Position numbers and translations under genes: made by a program. Positions 34,896 through 44,551 of a DNA stretch of 64,000 nucleotides are shown here, piece by piece. This stretch comes from Dacryopinax spathularia (lineage: Eukaryota; Basidiomycota; Dacrymycetes; Dacrymycetales; Dacrymycetaceae): contig JBBPFI010000003.1 of NCBI GenBank assembly GCA_037974965.1, positions 496,001 to 560,000 of the forward strand, in the 5' to 3' direction. How positions within the stretch are numbered: position 1 is the first letter of the stretch; each line of letters opens with the position of its first letter. The notes beneath the pieces were generated by a model. It was given only the letters and a program-made list of their open reading frames with translations, had not been told where the DNA came from and did not search any database.

Positions 34896-36020
34896 AATGG
34901 CGTCAAAAGCGGCCCACAAGCGGGTATGTCTTACCTCCGCTGTTCGCGGTCAAGCACGGGCTGATTGTCTGGCAACGCACAGCTCACTAAGGAATACCTC
35001 GCGATGCAAAAATCGCCCCCTCCGTTCGTTTGGGCCGCTCCGGACGAGAAGAACATCCTGAACTGTGCGTGTATTGTACGGGATGTGGGTGTTTCAGTGC
35101 TGACTAGCTTATGACAGGGCATTATATCCTCGTACGTGACCCGACATCCTGCATCCTTCTGTGCTGGACTCCCGTTAAAACTCTTCTGTAGCGTGGTCCG
35201 CCAGATAGCCCGTACTATGGTGGCGAGTACTATGGCATGCTCACCTTCCCTTCCGACTATCCCTTCAAACCGCCTGGCATCAAGGTGCGCCGCTTTTGTT
35301 CAGGCTGGGTCGGAACCGCTAACCGACTATGATCCCTGTGCATTAGATGATTACTCCAAGCGGGCGGTTCCAACCAGACAAGAAGATCTGTACGAGCATG
35401 AGCGACTACCATCCCGGCACTTGGAATCCGGCATGGAGTGTGGCGACCATGTACGTCTCATGTCGCTGCCTGACCTACCAAGTTGCTAACGGCTGCTCTA
35501 GTTTGACTGGGCTCTTATCCTTCATGCTGTCCGACGAGATCACCACTGGGTCCATCACGACGACCGACCTTGATAAGAAAGCGTTCGCTAAGAAGAGCCA
35601 CGAGTACAACCGGGGGTTGAAGAAGTTCAGGGAGATGTTCCCTGAGGTGCGCTGGCTTCTTCCTCCACCTGCAACTCGCCCTGACTGCGCATACAGTATG
35701 CCGAGGAACAGATGAAAGACTTGCCGAACATGGGAGAGGCAGCTAGAAGCCAAGAGACGAAGGCTGCAGTCGCCTCCGCTGACGCGAGTGCATCGACTAC
35801 GACGGCCGTTGCACCTCCTGACACACGAAACGACGCAGAACCGAGTGCGCAGACCAAGCCTGCAGGACAGACAGCGGTTGGAAAGACAGCACCGGCGCCT
35901 GGTCAGCCGCAGGTAGTACCCGCGGGATGGACCGGTCGCTTACGAGTCTTCACCGCTAGGTGGCGCTATCTGATCGTTATCGCGCTCGCTGTGCTGGTCA
36001 GCCGGGCGCTCTCTGGGTAG
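34896..36020 (+). CDS. UBC6: ER-anchored ubiquitin-conjugating enzyme Ubc6 (UBE2J type)
   Basis: Exons begin 34896-34922, 34983-35064 and a 14-base exon 35118-35131 (completing WHYIL), followed by three or four more. The E2 fold is clear: [51 protein letters not shown] (the TPSGRF version that replaces the HPN motif in Ubc6 enzymes), and the catalytic cysteine in [16 protein letters not shown] disordered linker precedes a single C-terminal membrane segment ([17 protein letters not shown]). Ubc6 works with the Doa10 ligase in ER-associated degradation and is tail-anchored in the ER, matching the hydrophobic end. Start: first ATG, directly in front of the conserved N-terminal helix. Confidence 0.95.
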
Positions 36021-36212
36021 CTGATTCGCCCGTCCACCGCCCCTGCCCATTGGAGCTCGTCTTTCTCATGTCGCATCATAGTTTGACCAGCATGTCGCCC
36101 TCTTCGTTCGCACTTCATTCTGTACAACTTACATCTTCACGCACCGCTTTGTAACACCTGTACAGCTTCAGTTGCGGATAATTGTACCGGAATTCATCAG
36201 GATAGTCATCCG

Positions 36213-36970
36213 TTATGGATTGTGCGGTTCCTCGACCCATAAGCGCTTCACCTTGCCCTCTACGCCCCCGACGAGCGGTCCAACCCTCTGCCAGATAGCG
36301 CTCTCAACGTCCTGCAAGCTCCATCCCGCATCCAGCTGCACCCATCCCTCCGTGTCCTTCTCTAGCTGCTTGAACCACCCCCTCACACGCTCCTGCATCT
36401 CCCGCTTCTCATACCGCTCCTCGCCGTACCCTCCTCGCGCAGCCGCCGCCTCAGGGCTGATATCGAGGAACAGGACGAGGTCCGGCGCAGGCAGGCCAAC
36501 GTCGGGAGCACGACACCAGTCCAGCGGAAGACCCTTCGAAGCAGAGAACGCCACTCCGGAAAAGGCGTATCGGTCGGCAATGACGGTCGTACCCTGCTCG
36601 AGGAGCTGATGGATACGCGACCTGCCAGCCTGATCAGCTTCGGTATAGACGCGGAACGATGACAGACGTACGCGAGCTCCCAGCGGTTTGCAGAGAAGAG
36701 AAGATGGATCGCCCGGTCGTCCAGCTCGGATTGGGACCGTAGGTAGTCGTCAATCATCTTCCCTATGGCAGTGGTACGGTCTACAATACGCGTTGTCGAT
36801 CATGAGCCTGGTCCTCCTAAGGATGCGATGCGGTAATAGGGCTCACCGGGGAACTTCAGGAGCTCGACAGGCCGACCCAGCGCTGAAATCCTAGCATGAA
36901 GACGAGCGGTTTGGGTGGACTTGCCCGACCGGTCAAGTCCTTCTATGACTATGAATGCGCCTCGAGACAT
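36213..36970 (-). CDS. CDC8: Thymidylate kinase
   Basis: A gene of about 220 residues with a few introns. Motifs: P-loop FIVIEGLDRSGKSTQ, then RTTAIGKMIDDYL, the lid/substrate part HLLFSANRWEL, then ADRYAFSGVAFSASKGL and the DR-Y signature, and PDLVLFLDISPEAAAARGGYG. Thymidylate kinase phosphorylates dTMP to dTDP and is essential for DNA synthesis. The start at 36970 is fixed by MSRGAFIVIEGLD, standard for the family. The gene is tail to tail with UBC6, with 192 bases between stops. Confidence 0.94.
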
Positions 36971-37599
36971 GATGGACGCATGATGAGGGGAGACGTGCGA
37001 TGAGACATGGACGCGTCGCGCTCTCGCACAGGGCAGCGAATGCTGGCATGGACCTTGTGCAATATTATCCTCTTGCTGGACTCTCGATATATTTATACTC
37101 ATCAAATCTGCTGCAAGTCAAGTCGTCTCATTCAAACGGATTCTGCCATGTGATTTCAAGGAGTAACGACGGTTTTTACATGCCATTCCCATGATTGTAC
37201 GATACTTGGACGTCCTGGACATGCACGATTGGACCGGCTTGCTTTCACCCTTGGCAACCTCGTCTGCTCTACCCGCCTGCTTCAGCGCCTTCTTTGTCCT
37301 CCCTGCTCTTGCTCTGTGGGCCAATGCTCGTGGGCCATGGGGACGCTGATATTATGCGGAGGACGGTCGGCCTGACGTGGCTGGGACCGACAGACTCCAT
37401 GTTGTCGCAACTGCTTGGTTTGGTCTGTCACCAAGTTGGAAGGGAAGATGCCGAGTTGGAACGATGTTTGGCCCATTGATTCCTCCTAACCTGAGGTTGA
37501 CATCTTCTGGGACTTACTCCTCTTACCATCAGATCTCCGTTATTGTCCAGCGGCACAAGACCGCGTGTGCCGAGGCTAAGCGGGAAGCGAGTCGAGTGT
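36971..37599. other. Intergenic region between CDC8 and the JmjC remnant
   Basis: Contains the CDC8 promoter side; an AT-rich GATATATTTATACTC occurs near 37086-37100. No gene recognised. The JmjC remnant may extend into it, but similarity cannot be followed by eye. Confidence 0.4.
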
Positions 37600-38749
37600 C
37601 CACTTGTCGCACGCCTGCCCGTTGCGCCGCAGCAGATGCGCTTCTTGTCTCGTAGAGCTTTCGATGACTTGTCGAAGATCTTCTCGAAGGTCTTGAGCAT
37701 CCATCTGGCGTTTCAGTGGATGATCAATGATGCCGAGCGCGCGCAGCTCTTCCGACAGACTGGCTGATCCGCCAAGTATGGGTATGTCATCAGTTGCTGG
37801 GCTGGCTGTTGTGCTTACCTCTGAAGCTATCTGACCTGGTCTCGCTGATGCGACGGGATGTTGTGACCATGGAGTTCATCACTCAGACCTTCTCCGTCAA
37901 CGCTTTCCAACCTACGTAAACAACGACATGTCGCTCGAGAAGGCCGTCCGCATTCGGAAGAGCTTCGTCCGCATCGAATACGCTGAGTATCGAATCTTCT
38001 CTGGCCGGCAACGAGCAAGCTGAATGGGCCGATGAAGTCCTCTGAGATGCGCTAGGAGAAGGCCTGTCAGAGAGTGCAGGCGGTCCATCGCTCCGCACTC
38101 ACCACCGTAGACATCCCTTCGAGGCAAGAACCGCATTCCGTCCTATATCACTGTCACTGAGGAACATCCCAAGCCATGCCTTCTTTCACCGGCTCTTCGG
38201 GCGGGTTTTACGCAAATCGAGCCGAGTAATCGCCCTCTACGATGTGCCCTCGAATCACCTTCACACATCGTCGAGTCGGGGTTGCGACTGTGCGGCCGGC
38301 TCGCATCGGGCCCAGGAGCAGTTTCTTCTCCTGACAGCCCAGCCAATCCGAAGTTAAGCAAGGGTTGCGATCTATGAGAAGAAGTGGCTCACCGGGCAAC
38401 GCAGCCCCCTTGAGGCTGTAGTGCTTAGCATTCTGGGCGTCACGCCGTGCTTCCCACGGAGAAAACGCTAATGAGTTTCTCCTCAGGTAATTCTTGCTTT
38501 GGACCGTACTGGTCAGAATGAGGAGCTACGACGTAGAGCCCGCACTTGGCCCGGTATCGCCCTTGGGAGAAGAGTTCGGAGCTGTTGGGATATGGGGGAG
38601 ATACGTTTGCGAGCGTTGCTCAAGAGATCACGGGCAGTGATCACGTCGCGGTCGAGAGAAATGACAGGATTGTCCTTAGAGCTGTCTGGAGCGACGGGAA
38701 TGAGATGAGGTAGATGACAGAGTATGACTTGGTTTGTCCCCGCTGACAA
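37600..38749 (-). pseudogene. Decayed copy of the JmjC/zinc-knuckle gene
   Basis: Three islands resemble the intact gene at 10.6-13.1 kb in the same order on the minus strand. First, an N-terminal part next to repeat copy C (about 38513-38749). Second, SLPAREDSILSVFDADEALPN..GLLERHVVVYV (about 37880-38030, in pieces) against SLPAREDPKLKVFYADEDLSN..GLLQEQHVVVI. Third, MLKTFEKIFDK (about 37670-37700) against MSTLEKIFKH. In the intact gene the second and third islands are about 1.4 kb apart; here they are about 0.3 kb apart, so the whole catalytic JmjC core is deleted, and stops interrupt the rest. It is clearly non-functional. Its position, head to head with repeat copy C, mirrors that of the intact gene with copy A. 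Confidence 0.7.
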
Positions 38750-39920
38750 TAACCAACGTCTTAGGCCAGGGAGGAGCTGCCTCCGCTACTGCACCGCCGC
38801 AATCAAGTCCAAAGCTCCTCCAAGAATGCTCAGCGGCTCGCCCTAAAGTCGGTTTGATGCCGCAGCGGCGGTCTGTGCGACTCCCTGCAGCATATTTAAA
38901 CCCGCCCAGGTCCGTCGTACCCTGACCATCCTCCCTCTTTCCCGCGCATCCATCACCCTTGCTCACAATTCGGATGTCGTGTGGCCTTCGTGGCTTTACC
39001 CTCTAGTGGCCCCCGTGGACGCTATCCTCCTCTTTCCCACACATCCATGACGCTTGGATGTCGTGTGGCCTTCGTGGATCACTCCTTAGTGGCCCTCGTG
39101 GACGTTCTTCCCGAGTGGCCTTTGTGGACATCCACCCCTGACCCTTGTGGTAGCTGCCGAATGTGGCCTTCGTGGTGCTTCCCCCTTGTGGCCGCAATGG
39201 ACATTCACCAACAGTGGCCCTTGTGGAACGATGTCCGAAGGTGGCCTTCGTGGTTGTCCATCTCCGTTAGTGGCCGACGTGGATACTACCCCGGGTTGAT
39301 CCCGGTGGGTGCTGCTACAGCACATCTGGGCCCATGCTTCGGCATGGGTCGACGGGTTGAGAGGACAGAAGGCGTGTCCTGGCCCAATTTTTGGAAACCC
39401 TGTCCGCTTCATGCTGGGCAATTTCTTTACACCCTCTTCGTCATTTGTTGCTAGAACATGCCATCATAATACACGCGTTAGCAATGAAATCTATTGTGCA
39501 GCAGATGCGGTCCATCCTGTTTGTCTGTCTAAAATGTAGCAGCTGTCAGTCAGGGCGCCTCTCTGCAGTACGAAGCTCCCGTGCGCAAATGACTCTTGGA
39601 CTGTTTTACTGCACAAGCGGATAGTGGAACTCAGACGTGTGTGAGACAGAATGAATGCAGTAGAATGTGTGACAAGAGTGCTCTCGCTGATGGATGAGAG
39701 CAGACAAGACGAGGATAAGGTTGTCTGACAACCGCGTCGGCCCGTTCCGACGATGAACGACGCAATGTCTCAGGATTCTTGGCGCACACAGAGGAATGCT
39801 GCATAAACGCGTTGCCGTGGATCGCATTACAGCAACGAATTTGGGTGAAGAACGTTGAGTCGGTGTGTGATGTCCTCGACCAATTGGTTGACGCGATGTG
39901 GAGAGGTATCTAAGTGGATC
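38750..39920 (+). repeat. Repeat block copy C (diverged)
   Basis: A diverged relative of copies A and B in the same orientation as B. Shared landmarks in order: the promoter-side block (GCTGCCTCCGCTACTGCACC against GCTGCCTCCGTTACTGCACG), the TATA-like CATATTTAAACCC (near 38891), a GTGGCC motif array, the block GGGTCGACGGGTTGAGAGG ... TTTTTGGAA, and GCTGCATAAACGCGTTG against GCTGCATGAACGCGTTG near 39800. It ends near 39920, where copy B begins, and lacks the last part of the block. It is much older than the A/B pair. Confidence 0.75.
38972..39285 (+). repeat. GTGGCC motif array of copy C
   Basis: About ten occurrences of GTGGCC, most followed after two to four bases by GTGGA or GTGG (pattern GTGGCCTTCGTGGA), spaced irregularly by about 20-45 bases. 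It sits where A and B carry AAGTGGCC runs, but the spacers are different and there is no 12-base head-to-tail run. Confidence 0.8.
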
Positions 39921-39929
39921 ATCTGGATT

Positions 39930-41578
39930 CGGTTCCCGGCAGCTCACGACGGCGACGGCGAGCGTCGATCAGCTCGAGATGAGGAAGACCACATAACTAT
40001 CAGAACGGGCGGAACGTTGCAAGCAGCGAAAAGCGGAAAGGTCGACTACGAACTGGTTCGCCCCAGCTAGAGAGAACGCCGCCCTTTCCATTTGCGGCCA
40101 GCTGGCGCTGCCTCCGTTACTGCACGGCAGCCGCGAGCTCACCCTGAAGTTCGTTTGCTGCCGCAACTGCCGCCCGTGTGTCGCTGTGCAACATACTTAA
40201 ACCCTGGTCGAACTCCTCGCGACACGACAGAGCACCCCTTTCCCTTCCCCTTCCCACCCTCAAGTCCCCGCGTCACCCGGCGTCCTTCCCACACTGTTCC
40301 TTCTTGAACCGTCTTTGATGTTTTGCAAGTTCGACATGTGCTTGACCTCTGTCTCCGGGAAGTGGCCTGTGGATATCATGGCCCGAAGTGGCCGGTTTGA
40401 ATTGTGGCCCAAAGTGGCCCTCGTGGACTGTTCAGGTGAGTTCATCCGTACGCTTACATCACAGCATCCCAAAGTGGCCCAAAGTGGCCCAAAGTGGCCG
40501 TTTTATGGACGCTTATGTCCCAAAGTGGCCCAAAGTGGCCGCGTATGGACGCTTCATGTCCCAAAGTGGCCCTTTATGGGTGCCCGGTTTTGGCACAAGG
40601 GCCCATTTTCGTCATGGGTCGACAGGCTGCGAGGGCTGGAGGCGGAGCCCTGGCCTTACTTTTTGGAACCTCCTCAGCTTCGTGCTGGGTTTTCTTTTCG
40701 AGGGTTTCGTCCTCATTTGTACCAGCACATACAAATGTAAAGCGCATTAACAATGTAATCTGTGTGGTCAGCGACATCCATTGTGTTCAGCTAGGTGCAG
40801 CCGCTGTCGTTGGCCAGGGTGGAATAAGCTTCGATGCACAAGCGACCTACGAATCCATCCATCCCGCAAGTGAACAGTCCGCCGTCGACAACGTTGATAG
40901 AGTCTGCACGCAGGGAGTTCGGCGAACAAAAATGGACGGAACGACAGATGAGACGAGGTTAGACGATGCGGTGAGCGCGTCCAGGGACGATCAGCGAACG
41001 CGTCAACGATGAAACGACACCATGTCTCAGCCAAGTTGGAGGATTGCTGCATGAACGCGTTGTCATGAAGCGCATTACGGCGACGAAGAGGTCGAGAGGT
41101 GGTATGTTTGATGTTCAAGTATTGGATGTACTCGGGCTCATCATCCCACCAACGATGACGACGATTCGGGCGACGCAAATTGTGCCCATGACAGAGACGA
41201 ACAAAAGGCAACTTTATTACACGGGGGCATTTCCCCCGTTTCTCAATAGAGAGTGGAATGTGAGCGTAGAGAGAGGCTTGACTTTCATTGTGCTTGGATA
41301 GTGCATGGGCTGTAACGGCCCCAACTCGGGAATGCGGTGGGTTACTCCCCCAGCGGGTCATCCGAGAGTGCGCTCGATCGAGCCCCGCCCCCCACGACTC
41401 GTTGGTCCATTTCGGCGCAGGACGCAGGTCCCGCACAGCCACCCAATGGATAATGAGCGCGCTGCTCCGGCCAGGGAAGCAATTCCGCAACCGGACGCGC
41501 TCACCGACGACCGTCTTCTGGGACAAGGCAGGTGTCTCTAGTCGCGCTCGAGGTCCGCGCTCGCCGCAAACCTTTTGT
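39930..41578 (+). repeat. Repeat block copy B
   Basis: Near-identical inverted copy of block A. It starts with a stub of the JmjC gene on the minus strand: its ATG at 39994-39992 and about 16 codons (MWSSSSRADRRSPSPS against MWSSSYRADRRSRSPS), then a stop. Next come the head-to-head spacer, a TATA-like CATACTTAAACCC (near 40192), the AAGTGGCC array (40355-40580), and about 1 kb ending sharply at 41578 with GCAAACCTTTTGT. A 272-codon minus-strand frame inside it (40768-41586) is broken in copy A and is not taken as a gene. Confidence 0.85.
40355..40580 (+). repeat. AAGTGGCC motif array of copy B
   Basis: About nine AAGTGGCC octamers, including runs of three and two with a 12-base period, in nearly the same pattern as in copy A. 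Confidence 0.85.
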
Positions 41579-41705
41579 AAATTCAAACTAACTACAATAT
41601 CCTTTACACGCTCTGTTCCTGTCTGCGGAACCCTATGATGTTTACTCCGTTTTATACAACTATAGAAGACATTTGTACATCATCCCTCCTCCTAGCTACA
41701 CAAGA

Positions 41706-43983
41706 TCACCGCGACTTCGGCCTAAACAGCTTGTCAAACACACTCAGCCCACCACCGCTCTGCTGCACCGGCTGCCCCGGAGGAGGTCCATAAGGACTCA
41801 AATACGCTCCCTGTCCCCCCGGAGGACCATTAGGCGGTCGATAAACGGGATATGGCGCCTGTCCGGGTCCGTACGGTCCGTTTGCAGGTTGAAGGTATGC
41901 GCCATTTGGCCCTTGTGGTGGGTATCCATATGGCTGACCTTGCGCCGCGGGAGGACGATAGGCTTGCTGCTGCTGCTGCGAGGGTTGAGGTGCTGAGGGA
42001 GGAGGTTGATAGCTCTGCGGCCTCTGCTGCAAGGGAGCCGGAGCCGGTCTGCCGTTCGTATCCACTCTCAACTGCGGGACAGACGGGGATGGCCGATGCT
42101 GTCCCTTCCTGTCTGGGTCGTCGGCGCGTCCTTTTCCTTTGTCCGGCTTGAGATCGGGTGGGGAAGAGGACGAGAAGGGGGAGAACATAGAGATGGGTCG
42201 TTCCTTTCCTTTTCCTTTGTCCACCCGAGGGTTGGGCGCTGGCGGAGGAGGAGATGCGCGTCCTTTCCCCTTGTCCTTCTTCGTCTCTTCCTCCTCGGGC
42301 CACTGTTCCCACTCTCCTTCATCCGCCTCAGCCCGCCCTTTGCCCTTCGCATCCTTATGCAGGAAACGTTTCGGCGATGGAGGACTCTTTCTCCCCACGG
42401 GCGCGTGGGAGGGTTGAACGGGCGAGGCGCGACTGGGCTTGGGGGCGGCTTTGGGTTGGAGTTCTGGCATTGGGATCTTTGAGAGATGGATTGTGAGTGA
42501 TTTTGGCGGTCCGGGGGGTTGGTAGTCGTGTTTTCCACTATCATGCACCAGTCAGCTTCTGCTACACCCCACGATTTCGAGAGAAAAAGCAGGCAAAAAG
42601 GACGGGAAGGAAAGCCCAAACATGGAGGAAAGGAGGCCAAACGGGAGAGGAAAAGAAAGGGAATGAACAGATGCGAAGAGAGAGAGAGATAGTACGCACT
42701 CCTTCGGCCCGGGTCCATCCAGATTGATCCTCCCCCTCCTCCCCTTCCCCCCAGCCTTCTCATCAGCGACCACATACTGCCAAACCTCCTCCTCCTCCTC
42801 CCCCTCCTCCGCCCTAACCCGATGTATATACCTCTTCGTCGCCTCGGCCACCTGGACACACTTGGCGACCGTCTGCTCCGATTCCGCGCGCAGGAGGATG
42901 AACAGGATTGAGGGGTCTCGCAGGAGCTGAGCACATTGCTGGACGTAGTCCGAGAGGGGGACGTCGGGGAGGATGAAGATCTCGTTGCCGTCCCTGGGTA
43001 TAGGCGCAGGCGGGGGCGGAGGAGTGGGGGGGAGGGCGTCGTGCAGCGAAGACAGGGAGAGAGAGTCGGACGAGGGCTGGGGAGTCAGTCGGGCGGGTTT
43101 GGAGGGGACGGGCGGGCCCGATGTCGGAGGAGAGCCGGAAGCGGATGCGGAGGTGCGTGGGACGCCTAGGAGAGGAGGACGCGATTCGGAGGATTTTTGA
43201 CGGACGGCGTCGTCTTGCATGTCGTAGAACGTTAGCAGACACGCAATAATACATATCTCCAGCCCTGACCGCCCAATCACAACATGTTAGCTACTGACCC
43301 TCCACATGAGAGCTAGAGGCAGACGCACCCTTCCGATCCTCAATATCGAACCTCTGCAGATTATAGTCCAATATCTGGAGCGCGCTGCGCTTCGACGTCT
43401 GGGGCGCGTCGCACGAGCAGACAATAACGGGCGGGTCGGGCTTCCTGATCAGGTAGCACGCTTCTTTCTTCCACTCGAATTCGTTCCTTTCCCCCTAAAT
43501 CAGTATCGCTCACTCGGAGCAGGGAGGGCAGGGTGGAGACGTACTCTTCCCATTGGAATGTCCATTTGAATGACCTGCTCGTGGGTTGGTATGAGTAGGA
43601 GGGGGAGAGAGGTGGAGGGAAGATGGGGAGAGGGAGGGACGTACAGCGTGCCGGTAGATTGGAATGAGACAGTCACATTAGGGTTGAACAGCTCGATCGT
43701 CTTCATCTTCGCCGCCGGGCTCGTACCCTTCACAGTGCACAGCAACGCATCCGTCAATGGGTCTGCACATCCAATCAGCCCAACCGTTCTACGTTGCACC
43801 CCAGAGAGTGGGGAAGGGGAGGGGAGTGGACGCACCACTAATACTCATCTCATACACCGGCTGGGCGCTAACAAGCCTCTTCCGGTAATGCACCTCCCCC
43901 TGCGGGTCCACTAAATCCACAGCGCCGAGCGAGGACTTGGAAGGGGTAAGGACAAGAGTGAAGAGGTTGGCATCTAGGACCAT
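41706..43983 (-). CDS. Conserved-looking fungal protein, disordered C-terminal half
   Basis: A multi-exon gene. It starts MVLDANLFTLVLTPSKSSLG at 43983 and continues through several short exons: DPQGEVHYRKRLVSAQPVYEMSIS, DPLTDALLCTVKGTSPAAKMK, and ACYLIRKPDPPVIVCS, then CIIACLLTFYDMQDDAV. This first third has the alternating hydrophobic pattern of a beta-rich domain; a tubby/LURP-like fold is a guess. A middle helical segment (FILPDVPLSDYVQQCAQLLRD ... QTVAKCVQVAEATKRYI, shortened) follows. The last 280 residues are Pro/Gln/Lys-rich with repeats of DKGKGR and end VFDKLFRPKSR. I do not recognise the family with confidence. Confidence 0.6.
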
Positions 43984-44551
43984 CTTCGTGCCTCTGAGTC
44001 CTTCCTTTGGCTGCTTCTGAGGTCGGGCGGTAGCTTGGCAGGAGTCGGCAGGATTAGCAGCGCTGACAGAGTTGTGGGCTTATATTTTGGTGGTGGGAAG
44101 AAAGGAGAAGGCGAGGATTGGATGGTGGTTGGACATATGTAGGCCTTTGAGGCGCCTAACACTGCTCGCCGCTGTGCGAAGGGAGGCGCAGGCGGCGAGG
44201 CACCGAACTCAGGGCACTCAGGGACTGCGGTATGCGGGGCACGGACGGCACTTCGAGGAGGCGATGCGGATGTCGACAAAGGGAATGGAGGCGGTGGGGT
44301 CGTGCTTTTCCGGCGGACGGGAGAGTGGAAATACTCACTATGGATGAATTCTTTAGATGATTGGCTGTAGATCGGATTCTATGTAGGGAGTACACATGTG
44401 GATCGGTGGAGCGTTCATCACGGACTATCAATGAATAACCAGCCATCACGGGCGCCTATTTAAAATTCGCTCTCTCCTCCCTAACCGATAGCCCACATCA
44501 ACCCAGTCTCAACATCTTGGGACTCTGCATCACCATACCGGGCAAGATGAA
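43984..44551. other. Intergenic region
   Basis: About 570 bases between the starts/ends of two minus-strand genes. Open frames here are low-complexity and overlap on both strands. Probably the promoter of the gene at 41.7-44.0 kb and the 3' region of RPC4. Confidence 0.45.

Noticed and set aside
39790-39835. Conserved LHxRVxxxRITAT reading in copies B and C as evidence for coding
   Set aside because: Between B and C most differences in this block change the amino acid and only two are silent, which is not the pattern of a protein under selection.
40355-40740. Protein with KWP/AQSGPKWP repeats from the motif array
   Set aside because: The array is open in more than one frame because of its 12-base period. 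Copy C gives an unrelated peptide, so there is no sign that a protein is being kept.
8997-41578. Blocks A, B and C as solo LTRs of a retrotransposon
   Set aside because: No TG...CA ends, no target duplications and no primer-binding site were seen, and similarity continues into a cellular-type JmjC gene rather than into gag/pol.
40768-41586. 272-codon minus-strand ORF inside repeat copy B
   Set aside because: The same frame is interrupted in the near-identical copy A, composition is random-like, and no motif is present. It is an open frame by chance in GC-rich repeat DNA.
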